Notes: a model not told the origin generated them from the sequence alone. Shown: positions 7,645-16,679, counted from the stretch's first letter. The stretch: DNA of 64,000 bases from an uncultured Blautia sp. (GCA_900540785.1 UQHF01000001.1:144896-208895), one strand, 5' to 3'. Program-made: numbers and translations.

Positions 7645-8787
7645 TCATATGTCTTTATAATAAGCCGGCGAAATCACATCGCTTTCCTTACAGCTGCAGC
7701 CGTTTTCGTACCCGTCGCAGCAGTCACAGTTGGAACAGTACATATGGGTATCCGGAATATAAAAAAGCCCTCCATACTGGGAAGAAGTGCGAAGCTCCTT
7801 CGACTGTTTTTTGCTGTTGGCATAGTGGATCCCATTGGAGATCAGCATATTCTCCGGCGTATATTTTCCAAAATCAAAGTAGTGATCCTGGGTTCCGTGG
7901 TGCGGCACTTTAATGCACCAGTAATGCTCAAAAAGCGGCAGCTTTCCGTCATAATCTGAGGCGATCATTTCCAGATGCCCCCTCTCTGCGTCCCCTGTAA
8001 AAAGAAGGTTTAATTCCCCGTCATTTTTATTCTGGAACACAATGCTTATCTTATTTTTAAACCGGCGCAGAAGCAGCTTTTTCTCCTCCATGAAAAGAAG
8101 AAGTTTTTTAAATTCTTCCGTTGCACGTAAATTTCGAAACTCTCTTTCCATGCGTCTGGTATCCGGCATTTCCTCTGCTGTCAGTTCTTTTCCCTCTGTC
8201 ATGGAACATAAGATTTCACGAAGCTTTTCTGCAAAATCTGCGATTTTCTCAAGGGCTTCCCCATGTTCTTTTTGCAAAATCTGATACATCTCGTCTGTCT
8301 CTTCCCGGATTATATTTTTATCCGGCCAGAGCGCCTGATATTTGTCTTCAAACACCGTTCCACGACTTAAAAGCTCCACCTTCTGCGGTTTCCGGCAAAG
8401 GGCTTCCACCAGTGCGAAAAGGCTTACCTGGCGGCTTGGAAGAAACGAATCCTTTTCCAGATCTGCAAGCAGAAGAAGAGTCAGCGTCCGGCTCATTTCT
8501 TTTTCTGAAAACACATCGGGAAGATAAATTTTCCCAAACTCATAAGAGCTGCTCCTGTGTTTCATCATATATAAAAGTCCGGACAGATGGTCAAGATGGA
8601 AGTGGGTAAGAAGCAGGTTTTTCTTCTCGATAGTGGTAAGGTCCGAAATGATCACATCAAAGGTTTCTTTTCTCGGCCTCCCCTCAATCCTGCTGTTGCT
8701 CGTGCCGAAATCTACAAGAAGGCTTCCCTTCCGGTCCCGGAGGCAGAAACAGTCCCCGTATCCCACGTTATACATACGTATTTTCAT
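7645..8787 (-). CDS. MBL-fold metallo-hydrolase (ComEC/Rec2-related)
   Basis: The protein (380 residues from the chosen start MKIRMYNVGYGDC) contains the metallo-beta-lactamase motif THFHLDH (H62, H64, D66, H67), a later GDAERGHLE and PHHGTQDH, as in ComEC C-terminal-like hydrolases. A helical insertion spans roughly residues 110-220. The C-terminus is unusually Cys-rich (YCSNCDCC then CSCKESD), suggesting an extra metal site. AGAGGAAAG precedes the chosen ATG; the longer reading from 8853 lacks such a site. The substrate is unknown. It is the first gene of the leftward operon ending in lrgB. Confidence 0.78.
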   Translation of the reverse strand: MKIRMYNVGYGDCFCLRDRKGSLLVDFGTSNSRIEGRPRKETFDVIISDLTTIEKKNLLLTHFHLDHLSGLLYMMKHRSSSYEFGKIYLPDVFSEKEMSRTLTLLLLADLEKDSFLPSRQVSLFALVEALCRKPQKVELLSRGTVFEDKYQALWPDKNIIREETDEMYQILQKEHGEALEKIADFAEKLREILCSMTEGKELTAEEMPDTRRMEREFRNLRATEEFKKLLLFMEEKKLLLRRFKNKISIVFQNKNDGELNLLFTGDAERGHLEMIASDYDGKLPLFEHYWCIKVPHHGTQDHYFDFGKYTPENMLISNGIHYANSKKQSKELRTSSQYGGLFYIPDTHMYCSNCDCCDGYENGCSCKESDVISPAYYKDI

Positions 8788-8892
8788 TTTCGCTCTTTCC
8801 TCTTTTACGTTGATTCTGTCCTTTATTTTAATATAGAGGACGGGTAAATACAAGGGCTTGCGTAAAAAGTCCCCCTATTTTCAAAATCTCTC

Positions 8893-8921
8893 TTGTCAAA
8901 TCTTCTTTCACATATTAAGAT
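8893..8921 (+). promoter_or_regulatory. Predicted promoter of the MATE-nth operon
   Basis: TTGTCA (8893-8898) and TAAGAT (8916-8921) are spaced 17 bases apart and lie about 50 bases before the MATE start. The 185-base gap 8788-8972 also has to hold the divergent promoter of the MBL-fold gene, which I could not locate clearly. Confidence 0.45.
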
Positions 8922-8972
8922 AGTTCCAGCGGCATTTTCAGCCGTAATGTTACATGACAAAGGATTTTTATT

Positions 8973-10331
8973 ATGAGCAGAGAAAAACGTCCGGACCTGA
9001 CATCGGGTCCTATTTTAAAGACTTTAACAGAGCTTGCCCTGCCTATCATGGCTTCCTCTTTTCTCGGAACTGCCTACAATCTCACAGACATGGCATGGAT
9101 CGGTATGCTGGGAGCGAAAGCAGTAGCAGGCGTTGGCGTAGGCGGAATGTACGTATGGCTCTCCCAGGGTCTTGTCTCCCTTGCGCGAATGGGCGGCCAG
9201 GTAAACGTTGCCCAAAGCTGCGGCAAAGGCGATCATAAAGAAGCAGAAAAGTATGCTTCCGCTTCCATTCAGATCACGGTTTTATTCGGCATTCTCTTTG
9301 CAGCCGTATGCCTGCTTTTTACAAAACCGCTGATTTCTTTTTTTAATTTAGACGATGCACAGACATATGCAGACGCTCTTGTGTACATGAAAATCACCTG
9401 TGGCCTGATCATTTTTTCTTTTATGAATCTTACTCTCACAGGGCTTTACACTGCACAGGGCGATTCCAAAATGCCCTTTAAGGCAAACCTTGCAGGACTT
9501 GTGCTGAATATGATCCTGGATCCTCTTCTGATTCTGGGAATCGGACCGTTTCCAAAGCTTTCCGTAGCAGGAGCTGCCATTGCCACCGTAGCTGCACAGT
9601 TCCTTGTTATGGTCGTGATGCTTCTTGGGATTTTCCGTAAAAAGAGCAGTGAAAATGTCATGCGCCATATGAATGTTTTCAAAAAAGCGCCGGGGCACTT
9701 TTACCATTCTATTTTCCGTATCGGCTTTCCAACTGCCTGCCAGGGCATGATCTACTGTGGGATTTCCATGATCCTCACAAGAATGGTATCCGGTTTCGGA
9801 CCTGCGGCAATCGCTACCCAGCGCGTGGGAGGACAGATCGAATCCCTTTCCTGGAACACAGCGGACGGTTTTGCAGCAGCCTTAAACGCCTTTGTGGGAC
9901 AGAATTACGGGGCAAAAAAACACGAGCGGATCAGAAAAGGATATTCCGCTTCATTCCGTGTGATTTCCATATGGGGACTTTTAATTACCGCTGCCTTTGC
10001 TCTTTTCCCCGTACCCATTGCAGGTCTTTTCTTCCATGAACCGGAAGTAATTGATATTGCAAAAGATTACCTGATCATCATTGGTTTAAGCGAACCGTTT
10101 ATGTGCGTGGAGCTTATGACAGTAGGCGCGATTTCAGGGCTCGGAAAAACAAAAACAGCCAGCATTATCACCATTGTTCTGACTGCCGCCCGTATCCCTC
10201 TTGCACTCCTTCTCTCCTATATCGGCATGGGACTGAATGGTATCTGGTGGGCGCTTACTATTTCCTCCATTGCAAAGGGAATCGTATTTTACTTTACATT
10301 TCATCATATCAGCCGCAACTTTAAAGACTGA
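8973..10331 (+). CDS. MATE family efflux transporter
   Basis: The 452-residue protein has the twelve-helix pattern of MATE exporters, which use a sodium or proton gradient to expel drugs or metabolites. Typical features are the N-terminal GPILKTLTELALPIMAS, the AYNLTDMAWIG stretch and, in the second half, AIATQRVGGQIESLSWNTADGFAAALNAFVGQN. AAAGGA lies nine bases before the ATG. nth follows 15 bases later in the same transcript, with no functional link apparent. Confidence 0.92.
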   Translation: MSREKRPDLTSGPILKTLTELALPIMASSFLGTAYNLTDMAWIGMLGAKAVAGVGVGGMYVWLSQGLVSLARMGGQVNVAQSCGKGDHKEAEKYASASIQITVLFGILFAAVCLLFTKPLISFFNLDDAQTYADALVYMKITCGLIIFSFMNLTLTGLYTAQGDSKMPFKANLAGLVLNMILDPLLILGIGPFPKLSVAGAAIATVAAQFLVMVVMLLGIFRKKSSENVMRHMNVFKKAPGHFYHSIFRIGFPTACQGMIYCGISMILTRMVSGFGPAAIATQRVGGQIESLSWNTADGFAAALNAFVGQNYGAKKHERIRKGYSASFRVISIWGLLITAAFALFPVPIAGLFFHEPEVIDIAKDYLIIIGLSEPFMCVELMTVGAISGLGKTKTASIITIVLTAARIPLALLLSYIGMGLNGIWWALTISSIAKGIVFYFTFHHISRNFKD

Positions 10332-10346
10332 TGGAAAGGAACACTT

Positions 10347-10982
10347 ATGACAAAAAAACAGCGTACTCTAGAGGTCATTGACCGTTTAAAAAAAGAATAT
10401 CCTGACGCAGACTGTACACTTGATTACGACCAGGCGTGGAAGCTTCTTGTAAGCGTCCGCCTTGCCGCCCAGTGTACAGATGCCCGTGTAAATGTTGTAG
10501 TTCAGGAACTCTTCGCAAAATACCCGAGTGTGGAGGCTCTTGCAGAAGCCACTCCCGAAGAAATAGAAGCCATCGTAAAGCCCTGTGGTCTCGGAAGAAG
10601 CAAGGCGCGCGACATAAGCGCCTGCATGAAAATGCTCCGCGATGATTTCGGCGGAAAAATCCCGGAAGACTTTGACGCACTTTTAAAGCTTCCCGGTGTG
10701 GGAAGAAAAAGCGCCAACCTGATCATGGGAGATGTGTTCAAAAAACCGGCAATCGTGACAGATACACACTGTATCCGTCTCACAAACCGCATCGGTCTTG
10801 TAGACAATATCAAGGAGCCTAAAAAAGTGGAAATGGCACTCTGGAAGCTTGTTCCCCCGGAAGAGGGAAGCGACTTCTGCCACCGTCTTGTATACCACGG
10901 AAGAGAAATCTGTACAGCCCGCACAAAACCTTTTTGCGATAAGTGCTGCCTGGAAGACATATGCAAAAAAAATGGGGTCTGA
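10347..10982 (+). CDS. nth: Endonuclease III
   Basis: Endonuclease III is a base-excision repair glycosylase and AP lyase acting on oxidised pyrimidines. The 211-residue protein has the helix-hairpin-helix LPGVGRKSAN with the catalytic Lys, the catalytic Asp in VTDTHC, and a C-terminal 4Fe-4S cluster motif. The Cys spacing is C-x7-C-x2-C-x5-C, where the E. coli enzyme has C-x6-C-x2-C-x5-C. A GGAAAGGA site precedes the ATG. The stop codon lies inside the stem of the following terminator. Confidence 0.95.
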   Translation: MTKKQRTLEVIDRLKKEYPDADCTLDYDQAWKLLVSVRLAAQCTDARVNVVVQELFAKYPSVEALAEATPEEIEAIVKPCGLGRSKARDISACMKMLRDDFGGKIPEDFDALLKLPGVGRKSANLIMGDVFKKPAIVTDTHCIRLTNRIGLVDNIKEPKKVEMALWKLVPPEEGSDFCHRLVYHGREICTARTKPFCDKCCLEDICKKNGV

Positions 10983-11000
10983 ATCCAGACCTCATTTTTT
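10966..11000. terminator. Shared terminator of nth and the OGG1-type gene
   Basis: Arms AAATGGGGTCTG (10970-10981) and CAGACCTCATTT (10986-10997) enclose a 4-base loop with one G-T pair. A T-run follows on the plus strand, and an A-run precedes it, giving a T-run on the minus strand. It serves the two convergent genes and includes the end of nth. Confidence 0.78.
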
Positions 11001-11011
11001 ATATACAGAAA

Positions 11012-11824
11012 TCATTCTGCTCCGTTCAGCTCATAATAAAAGATATACTGCTGCAGAATCCCGCGGATTCCCTTATATCTTCTGTTTGGAAACCCTCTTT
11101 TATAATGCTTCTCAAGCGCCTGCTTTATATGGGTATCTACAGGAAACGCATCTGTGTGATGAAGAGCAAAAAGGCAGATACAGTCTGCAACCTTTTCCCC
11201 TACTCCATACAATTCAAGAAGGGCAGCCTTCGCCTTCCTGTAAGTCATATCTTCTATCTTTTCCAGAGAAATCCTCCCCTCTGATACCGCTTTTGCCGCC
11301 TCCAGAACATACTTTGCACGATAGCCGAGATTACACTCCCGAAGCGCCTCCTCAGATGCCATTGAAAGTCTCTCAGGGGTTGGAAACGCGTAATATTCTT
11401 TTCCCTCAAAAGAAATCTTTTTCTCCCCGTATCTTTCACATATATTTTCAATGCATTTACGAATGCGGACAATATTATTCTGCTGGGAAATGAGAAAAGA
11501 AATGATCATCTCCCATAAATCCTGCTGAAGGATCCGGATACCGCCGCCTTTTTCTGCCGCCGCATTTAAGTATTTATCTCTCGGATTGATCCTGTCTATG
11601 TACTCCTGATAATCGCAGTCCAGATCAAAATAAAAAAGCCAGAAACACAAAAAAACCTCCTGACTGCAGCAAAAGGTTACGATTTTTCCCTGTTGTTCGA
11701 TTTCAAGATACTGGTCTGCCGCCACTACACTGTAACGGTTTTCTCCTATGCACTTCATGCGAAAGCACTGTCCGGAACTACATATCTGTTCCAGATCAAA
11801 ATGTTCCAGTTCCAATGTTATCAT
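11012..11824 (-). CDS. OGG1-type 8-oxoguanine DNA glycosylase
   Basis: The 270-residue protein has the OGG1 layout: an N-terminal domain beginning with LEHFDLEQICSSGQCFRM, ISFLISQQNNIVRI, and the HhH-GPD motif LYGVGEKVADCICLFAL with the catalytic Lys followed by PVDTHI with the catalytic Asp. Such enzymes remove 8-oxoguanine opposite cytosine and have lyase activity. It converges with nth, placing two oxidative base-repair genes end to end. A related 3-methyladenine glycosylase is the main alternative, but SGQCFR and PVDTH favour OGG1. Confidence 0.88.
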   Translation of the reverse strand: MITLELEHFDLEQICSSGQCFRMKCIGENRYSVVAADQYLEIEQQGKIVTFCCSQEVFLCFWLFYFDLDCDYQEYIDRINPRDKYLNAAAEKGGGIRILQQDLWEMIISFLISQQNNIVRIRKCIENICERYGEKKISFEGKEYYAFPTPERLSMASEEALRECNLGYRAKYVLEAAKAVSEGRISLEKIEDMTYRKAKAALLELYGVGEKVADCICLFALHHTDAFPVDTHIKQALEKHYKRGFPNRRYKGIRGILQQYIFYYELNGAE

Positions 11825-11915
11825 GTGTAAACCTCAACTCTCCCCTTGATGTGTGAATAAAATTATTATATACTGTTTTTGTTTGAATGTTAAGTTACAG
11901 AAAGGAGTTACTCGT

Positions 11916-12194
11916 ATGAGATTTATTTATCCTGCCGTATTCCACAAAACAGAAGACGGCAAATATAAAGCACATTTTCCAGATTTAGAATGCTGTTATG
12001 CAGAAGGAGATACCCTGGAGGAGGCTGTTGACAATGCAAATGAAGCTGCCTCCAACTGGATTTCTGCCGAACTTATGGAGGAAGACTGGGATCTTCCATC
12101 TATTTCTGACGAATCTGATATTGCTCTTGAAGAGGGTGACGTGGTGCGAAATATCGCAGTCACCATTCGCCTCAGAGACGGCTGGGACGAATAA
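11916..12194 (+). CDS. HicB-like antitoxin-family protein, orphan
   Basis: The 92-residue protein has the HicB partial RNase H-like fold pattern: YPAVFHKTEDGKYKAHFPDLECCYAEGDTLEEAVDNA. HicB normally neutralises the small RNA-cleaving toxin HicA, but no hicA reading frame lies on either side. The C-terminus is short, with no clear DNA-binding domain. AAAGGAG (11901-11907) lies nine bases before the chosen ATG. A promoter-like TATATACT lies upstream at about 11866-11873. It may be a solitary HicB with another role. Confidence 0.78.
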   Translation: MRFIYPAVFHKTEDGKYKAHFPDLECCYAEGDTLEEAVDNANEAASNWISAELMEEDWDLPSISDESDIALEEGDVVRNIAVTIRLRDGWDE

Positions 12195-12195
12195 G

Positions 12196-12633
12196 TTATT
12201 CCCCATATTTTCTGAAAAAAACAGAGAGACTGTCAAGAGCCTTTACAAGAACAGACAGTTCCTCCTCCGAAAGGGAATCAATAACTGCATCTGTCATCTT
12301 ATGGTGAAATTCGGCGTGGTGGTGAAATGCCCTGCGCCCTTTTCCTGTAAGGTGGATATATACCACTCTTCTGTCTTTTTCACTGCGGCTGCGCTCTGCG
12401 TAGCCTTTTTTTACAAGCCCGTTCATGGACGTTGTAAGAGAACCGACTGTGATATGGAGCTTCGCGGCAATGGAGGACATATTTCCTCCCCCAAGGCCGA
12501 TCGCCTCGATAATGTGCATATCATTATTGGAAATATCTTTATACTCACTTGTAATAATTGCTTCTTCCTCAAGCTGCAGGATTTCATTAAACAAATGAAC
12601 CAGTACGTCATTGATCACTTCCCGATTATCCAT
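12196..12633 (-). CDS. fabT: MarR-type repressor of fatty acid synthesis, FabT
   Basis: FabT is the MarR-family repressor that, with long-chain acyl-ACP as corepressor, shuts down fatty acid synthesis in streptococci and relatives. The 145-residue protein closely follows streptococcal FabT, including KDISNNDMHIIEAIG, VGSLTTSMNGLVKKGYAER and SEKDRRVVYIHLTGKGRRAFHHHAEFHHKM. Here the gene is the last of the operon, about 100 bases after accDA, whereas in streptococci it is near the front. A possible own promoter has an extended -10 TGGTACAAT (hexamer at 12689-12694). A matching operator lies at the operon promoter at 21784. Confidence 0.9.
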   Translation of the reverse strand: MDNREVINDVLVHLFNEILQLEEEAIITSEYKDISNNDMHIIEAIGLGGGNMSSIAAKLHITVGSLTTSMNGLVKKGYAERSRSEKDRRVVYIHLTGKGRRAFHHHAEFHHKMTDAVIDSLSEEELSVLVKALDSLSVFFRKYGE

Positions 12634-12732
12634 GTTTTACTCCTGTCCTTTCCGATTTACCGGCTTTTCTCAACCTTCATTCGTGCACATTGTACCACGT
12701 CTGCCCCATGATTTCCAGTCCCAGTTTACGTC

Positions 12733-14439
12733 TCATAGATTTCGAAAACGTTCGTATCTTCCTTCCAGAAGCGTTTCGGTTTCACACTCTGTATATTTTA
12801 ATAAAAATCCTCTGATTCCCTCGCAAAGCCTTTCGCATACAGATTCCATGTTTTCCCGTGTAAGCGGCTCTTCCTCTTTTATCACATGCTCCACAATCCC
12901 CAGTTTTTTCAAATCTTTTGCAGTAAGCTTCATAACAGAGGCAGCCTCTTTTGCCTTTTTACTGTCCTTCCATATAATAGAAGCAAAGCCTTCCGGAGAG
13001 AGAATGGAATATACTGCATTTTCCATCATCCACACCTCGTCTGCAACTGCAAAAGCCAGTGCTCCCCCGCTTCCTCCCTCTCCGATCACAACAGAGAGAA
13101 CGGGAACTTTAAGTCCCGACATTTCATATAAATTTCTGGCGATCGCTTCTCCCTGACCGCGTTCCTCCGCTTCCAGGCCGCAGAACGCGCCTGGTGTATC
13201 CACAAGACAGATAACAGGGCGGTGAAACTTTTCCGCCTGCTTCATAAGACGAAGGGATTTCCGGTATCCTTCCGGAGAAACCATGCCAAAGTTTCTGGAA
13301 ATGCTGTCCTTTGTATTTTTTCCTTTTTCCTGTACAAGAACGGTCACCGGAACTCCGCAAAAGGACGCAATCCCTCCCACAACAGACGCATCATCTCTGA
13401 AATACCGGTCTCCGTGAAGCTCTGTAAAGTCCTCAAACAGATTTTCAATATAGTCGGTTCCTGTGGGACGCGCCTTGTCTCTTGCAAGAAGAACGTGCTC
13501 CCAGGCATCTTTTTTCTCCAGATTTTCCTCACCTTCAAAGGCTTTTTGATACGCTTCTTCCCAGTGAAAATTCCCGGTTTCCAAAGACACTTTTCCCGGA
13601 TCCTCTCTGTGGAGACTCAGAATTTTCCCAAGAAAATCTCTCTGATTTTCCCTCTCCACGATTTTGTCGATAAAGCCGTGTTCCAGAAGAAATTCTGCTC
13701 TCTGAAAGCCTTTTGGAAGCTTCTGTCCGATGGTCTGCTCTATTACTCTCGGACCTGCAAACCCAATTAGGGCATTTGGCTCTGCCAGGATCAGATCCCC
13801 CAGCATGGCAAAGCTTGCTGTCACGCCTCCCGTTGTGGGGTCTGTCAGAACAGAAATGTATAAAAGCCCTGCGTCGCTGTGGCGTTTCAGAGCTGCGGAG
13901 GTTTTTGCCATCTGCATAAGAGACACCATTCCCTCCTGCATTCTGGCGCCTCCTGAGCAGGCGAAAATAATCACAGGAAGGCGCATTTTTGTCGCCCGTT
14001 CCACTGCTCTTGTAATTTTTTCGCCCACTGCCTCGCCCATACTTGCCATTAAAAATCTGCCGTCGCATACGGCGATCACAGAAGGATTTCCTTTAATTTC
14101 CCCATATCCTGTCACAACCGCTTCTTTTAAGCCGGTTTTCTCCTGAAGTCCCTGTATCTTATCTTCATATCCTTTATAGTGAAGAGGATTCCGGATTTCC
14201 ATGTCTGTATCCCACTCCTCAAAAGTGCCGGGATCTACTATCATTTCCACTCTTCTGTACGCGTGAATGCGAAAATAATTTCCACAGTGAGGGCAGATAT
14301 ACCTGTTTTTCTTTACTTCTTCCACAAACACGGCAGACTTGCAGGCGTTGCATTTTTTTACAAGACCTTCCGGAACCTCCGGTCTTTTTTCCCCGGTGTC
14401 ATCTCCTGATTTCCGTCTTAATATATGCTTAAATTTCAT
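12733..14439 (-). CDS. accDA: Acetyl-CoA carboxylase carboxyltransferase, beta-alpha fusion
   Basis: The carboxyltransferase moves CO2 from carboxybiotin on AccB to acetyl-CoA, giving malonyl-CoA. The 568-residue chain joins two normally separate subunits. An AccD-like half has the zinc ribbon C30-x2-C33 and C49-x2-C52, FACSGGARMQEG and LTDPTTGGVTASF, to about residue 280. An AccA-like half runs from about residue 310, with FTELHGDRYFRDD, VTVLVQEKGK and VDTPGAFCGLEAEERGQGEAIA. I see no frameshift or internal stop, so it is a true fusion. It overlaps accC by 11 bases. Confidence 0.93.
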   Translation of the reverse strand: MKFKHILRRKSGDDTGEKRPEVPEGLVKKCNACKSAVFVEEVKKNRYICPHCGNYFRIHAYRRVEMIVDPGTFEEWDTDMEIRNPLHYKGYEDKIQGLQEKTGLKEAVVTGYGEIKGNPSVIAVCDGRFLMASMGEAVGEKITRAVERATKMRLPVIIFACSGGARMQEGMVSLMQMAKTSAALKRHSDAGLLYISVLTDPTTGGVTASFAMLGDLILAEPNALIGFAGPRVIEQTIGQKLPKGFQRAEFLLEHGFIDKIVERENQRDFLGKILSLHREDPGKVSLETGNFHWEEAYQKAFEGEENLEKKDAWEHVLLARDKARPTGTDYIENLFEDFTELHGDRYFRDDASVVGGIASFCGVPVTVLVQEKGKNTKDSISRNFGMVSPEGYRKSLRLMKQAEKFHRPVICLVDTPGAFCGLEAEERGQGEAIARNLYEMSGLKVPVLSVVIGEGGSGGALAFAVADEVWMMENAVYSILSPEGFASIIWKDSKKAKEAASVMKLTAKDLKKLGIVEHVIKEEEPLTRENMESVCERLCEGIRGFLLKYTECETETLLEGRYERFRNL

Positions 14440-15793
14440 TTATATTTACTCCCCCTATCACATGGGTATTGAGAAATTCAATATCAAAATTTCCGCTCTG
14501 ATAATCCGGATGATGCAGGATTGCGAACTGGTAATCCACATTCGTATCAATGCCTTCGATCCATACCTCGCCAAGAGCGCTTATCATCTTTGCAATGGCT
14601 TCCTGTCTGTCTTTTCCGTGAACGATCAGCTTTGCAAGCATGGAATCATAATAGGGAGAAACTGTGCAGCCCGGATAAATGTCGGTGTCTACTCTGACTC
14701 CCTGTCCTCCCGGCAGATGAAGCTCTGAAATCTTTCCCGGAGAAGGACGGAATCCCACCTTTGGATTCTCTGCATTCAGCCTGCACTCTATGGCATGCCC
14801 CTGTATTTTTATATCCTCCTGCGTTACGGAAAGCCTTTCTCCTGACGCAATTTTTATCTGTTCTTTTATTAAATCAAGCCCTGTCACACACTCTGTTACC
14901 GGATGCTCCACCTGGATTCTTGTATTCATTTCCATAAAATAAAAGCTTCCGTTTTTCTCCAGAAGAAACTCGATCGTTCCCGCATTTTCGTAATGCGCCG
15001 CTTTTGCCGCCTTCACGGCAGCTTCTCCCATTTTCTCCCGAAGCGCCTTCGGAACAGCAGGAGAAGGGGACTCTTCTATCATTTTCTGATGATTTCTCTG
15101 TACCGAACAGTCCCGCTCCCCGAGGTGAACTACATTGCCCTCTTTATCTGCCAGAATCTGAAATTCAATATGGCGGGGATTCTCTACAAAATGTTCGATA
15201 TACATGGTTCCATCCCCAAAAGAAGCAACAGCTTCCTTCTGCGCCGTCTGAAATGATCTCAGAAATTCCTCTGAAGAAAAAGCAGTGCGCATTCCTTTTC
15301 CTCCGCCTCCGAGAGCTGCTTTTATCATAACGGGATACCCGATTTCCTCCGCAAGCTTCCTGCCTGTTTCCCCGTCATAAACAGAGGTTTCTGTGCCTGG
15401 AATCACAGGAACATTCGCTTTTATCATAGTGTTTCTTGCTTCCTGTTTATTTCCCATGCTGCGGATAACCGAAGATGGAGGCCCTACAAACGTAATGCCG
15501 CATTTTTCGCAGCACTCTGCAAAGGCTGCGTTTTCTGAAAGAAATCCAAAGCCCGGGTGAATGGCGTCCGCCCCTGTCACAAGGGCTGCGCTTATGATCC
15601 GCTCCATATTCAGATAGCTTTTGGAAGAAGGCGCAGGACCGATACACACCGCCTCGTCCGCAAGCTGTACGTGAAGGCTTTCTTTATCTGCTTCTGAATA
15701 AACAGCAACGGAAGCAATCCCCATTTCTCTGCAGGCGCGGATAATACGCACTGCAATTTCTCCCCTGTTTGCAATTAATAACTTTCTGACCAT
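14429..15793 (-). CDS. accC: Acetyl-CoA carboxylase biotin carboxylase subunit
   Basis: Biotin carboxylase carboxylates the biotin on AccB using ATP and bicarbonate. The 454-residue protein starts MVRKLLIANRGEIAVRIIRA and has the ATP-grasp glycine loop AALGGGGKGMR and the signatures IEESPSPAV and EMNTRIQVEHPVTE. I chose the ATG at 15793, with GAAAGGG five bases upstream, over a TTG 18 bases earlier. It begins 10 bases after fabZ and overlaps accDA. Confidence 0.96.
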   Translation of the reverse strand: MVRKLLIANRGEIAVRIIRACREMGIASVAVYSEADKESLHVQLADEAVCIGPAPSSKSYLNMERIISAALVTGADAIHPGFGFLSENAAFAECCEKCGITFVGPPSSVIRSMGNKQEARNTMIKANVPVIPGTETSVYDGETGRKLAEEIGYPVMIKAALGGGGKGMRTAFSSEEFLRSFQTAQKEAVASFGDGTMYIEHFVENPRHIEFQILADKEGNVVHLGERDCSVQRNHQKMIEESPSPAVPKALREKMGEAAVKAAKAAHYENAGTIEFLLEKNGSFYFMEMNTRIQVEHPVTECVTGLDLIKEQIKIASGERLSVTQEDIKIQGHAIECRLNAENPKVGFRPSPGKISELHLPGGQGVRVDTDIYPGCTVSPYYDSMLAKLIVHGKDRQEAIAKMISALGEVWIEGIDTNVDYQFAILHHPDYQSGNFDIEFLNTHVIGGVNINEI

Positions 15794-15803
15794 AAGAACC
15801 CTT

Positions 15804-16232
15804 TCACCCAATCATAAATGTAAGCTCTGCCTTTGCCGCTACCTTTCCGTCAACTGTTGCGATCGCCTCTCCCACTCCTACGGGACCTTTCTGACGGATA
15901 ATTCTCGTCTCCAGACGAACCTTGTCTCCCGGAACTACTTTATGTTTGAAACGGCACTTGTCAATACCTCCAAAATATGCCACTTTCCCTCTGTTTTCTT
16001 CTTTGGAAAGAATGGCAACTGCGCCTGTCTGCGCCAGAGCTTCTATGATAAGAACGCCCGGCATCACCGGCTCCTGAGGGAAATGGCCCTTAAAAAAATC
16101 CTCCCGGAAGGTAACGCACTTGTACCCTGTAGCGAACTCTCCCGGCTCATAATCCTCAATATAATCAAGGAGAAGAAAAGGGTGGCGATGAGGTATGATC
16201 TCTTCGATTTCTTTTATATTCAAATGCTTCAT
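15804..16232 (-). CDS. fabZ: 3-hydroxyacyl-ACP dehydratase
   Basis: FabZ dehydrates 3-hydroxyacyl-ACP to trans-2-enoyl-ACP in each elongation cycle. The 142-residue hot-dog-fold protein shows PHRHPFLLLDYI with the catalytic His and GHFPQEPVMPGVLIIEALAQ with the catalytic Glu. A GGAGG site precedes the chosen ATG by seven bases. As only one FabZ and no FabM isomerase gene is seen in the operon, how unsaturated chains are made is not explained here. Confidence 0.95.
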   Translation of the reverse strand: MKHLNIKEIEEIIPHRHPFLLLDYIEDYEPGEFATGYKCVTFREDFFKGHFPQEPVMPGVLIIEALAQTGAVAILSKEENRGKVAYFGGIDKCRFKHKVVPGDKVRLETRIIRQKGPVGVGEAIATVDGKVAAKAELTFMIG

Positions 16233-16259
16233 TTTTTGTTCCTCCACATTTCCTGTTTC

Positions 16260-16667
16260 TTATATTACACGGAATAAAGGCTGTCCATATTCTACCGGTT
16301 CTCCGTTTTTCACATAGACTTCTGCGATTTCTCCGGAAAACTCACTTTCAATTTCATTCATCAGCTTCATGGCTTCTACAATGGCAAGAATCTGCCCTTT
16401 TTCCACTCTGCTTCCCACCTGTACAAAAGGCTCTTCTTCCTCTCCCGGCGCTGCATAAAAGGTTCCCACAAGCGGCGCTTTTATGACATTTCCGCCGGCT
16501 TCTTTTTCCTGTACAGGCATTTCCTTTCTTTCCACAGGAGAAGAGATAACCTGTACCTCTTTTCCACATTCCATTGCAATTTTTATATTTCCTTCCTCAT
16601 ACTGAAATGAGGATAAGTTTGAATCTGACACCTCACGGATCAGCTTTAAAAGATGGTCAAGCTCCAT
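16260..16667 (-). CDS. accB: Biotin carboxyl carrier protein of acetyl-CoA carboxylase
   Basis: The carrier shuttles carboxybiotin between AccC and the AccDA fusion. The 135-residue protein has a flexible charged linker (about 35-60) and a C-terminal biotinyl domain with EAMKLMNEI; K101 is the residue biotinylated by BirA. AAGGAGGGAG precedes the ATG. Gene order fabF-accB-fabZ-accC is as in streptococci. Confidence 0.96.
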   Translation of the reverse strand: MELDHLLKLIREVSDSNLSSFQYEEGNIKIAMECGKEVQVISSPVERKEMPVQEKEAGGNVIKAPLVGTFYAAPGEEEEPFVQVGSRVEKGQILAIVEAMKLMNEIESEFSGEIAEVYVKNGEPVEYGQPLFRVI

Positions 16668-16679
16668 TTCTCTCCCTCC

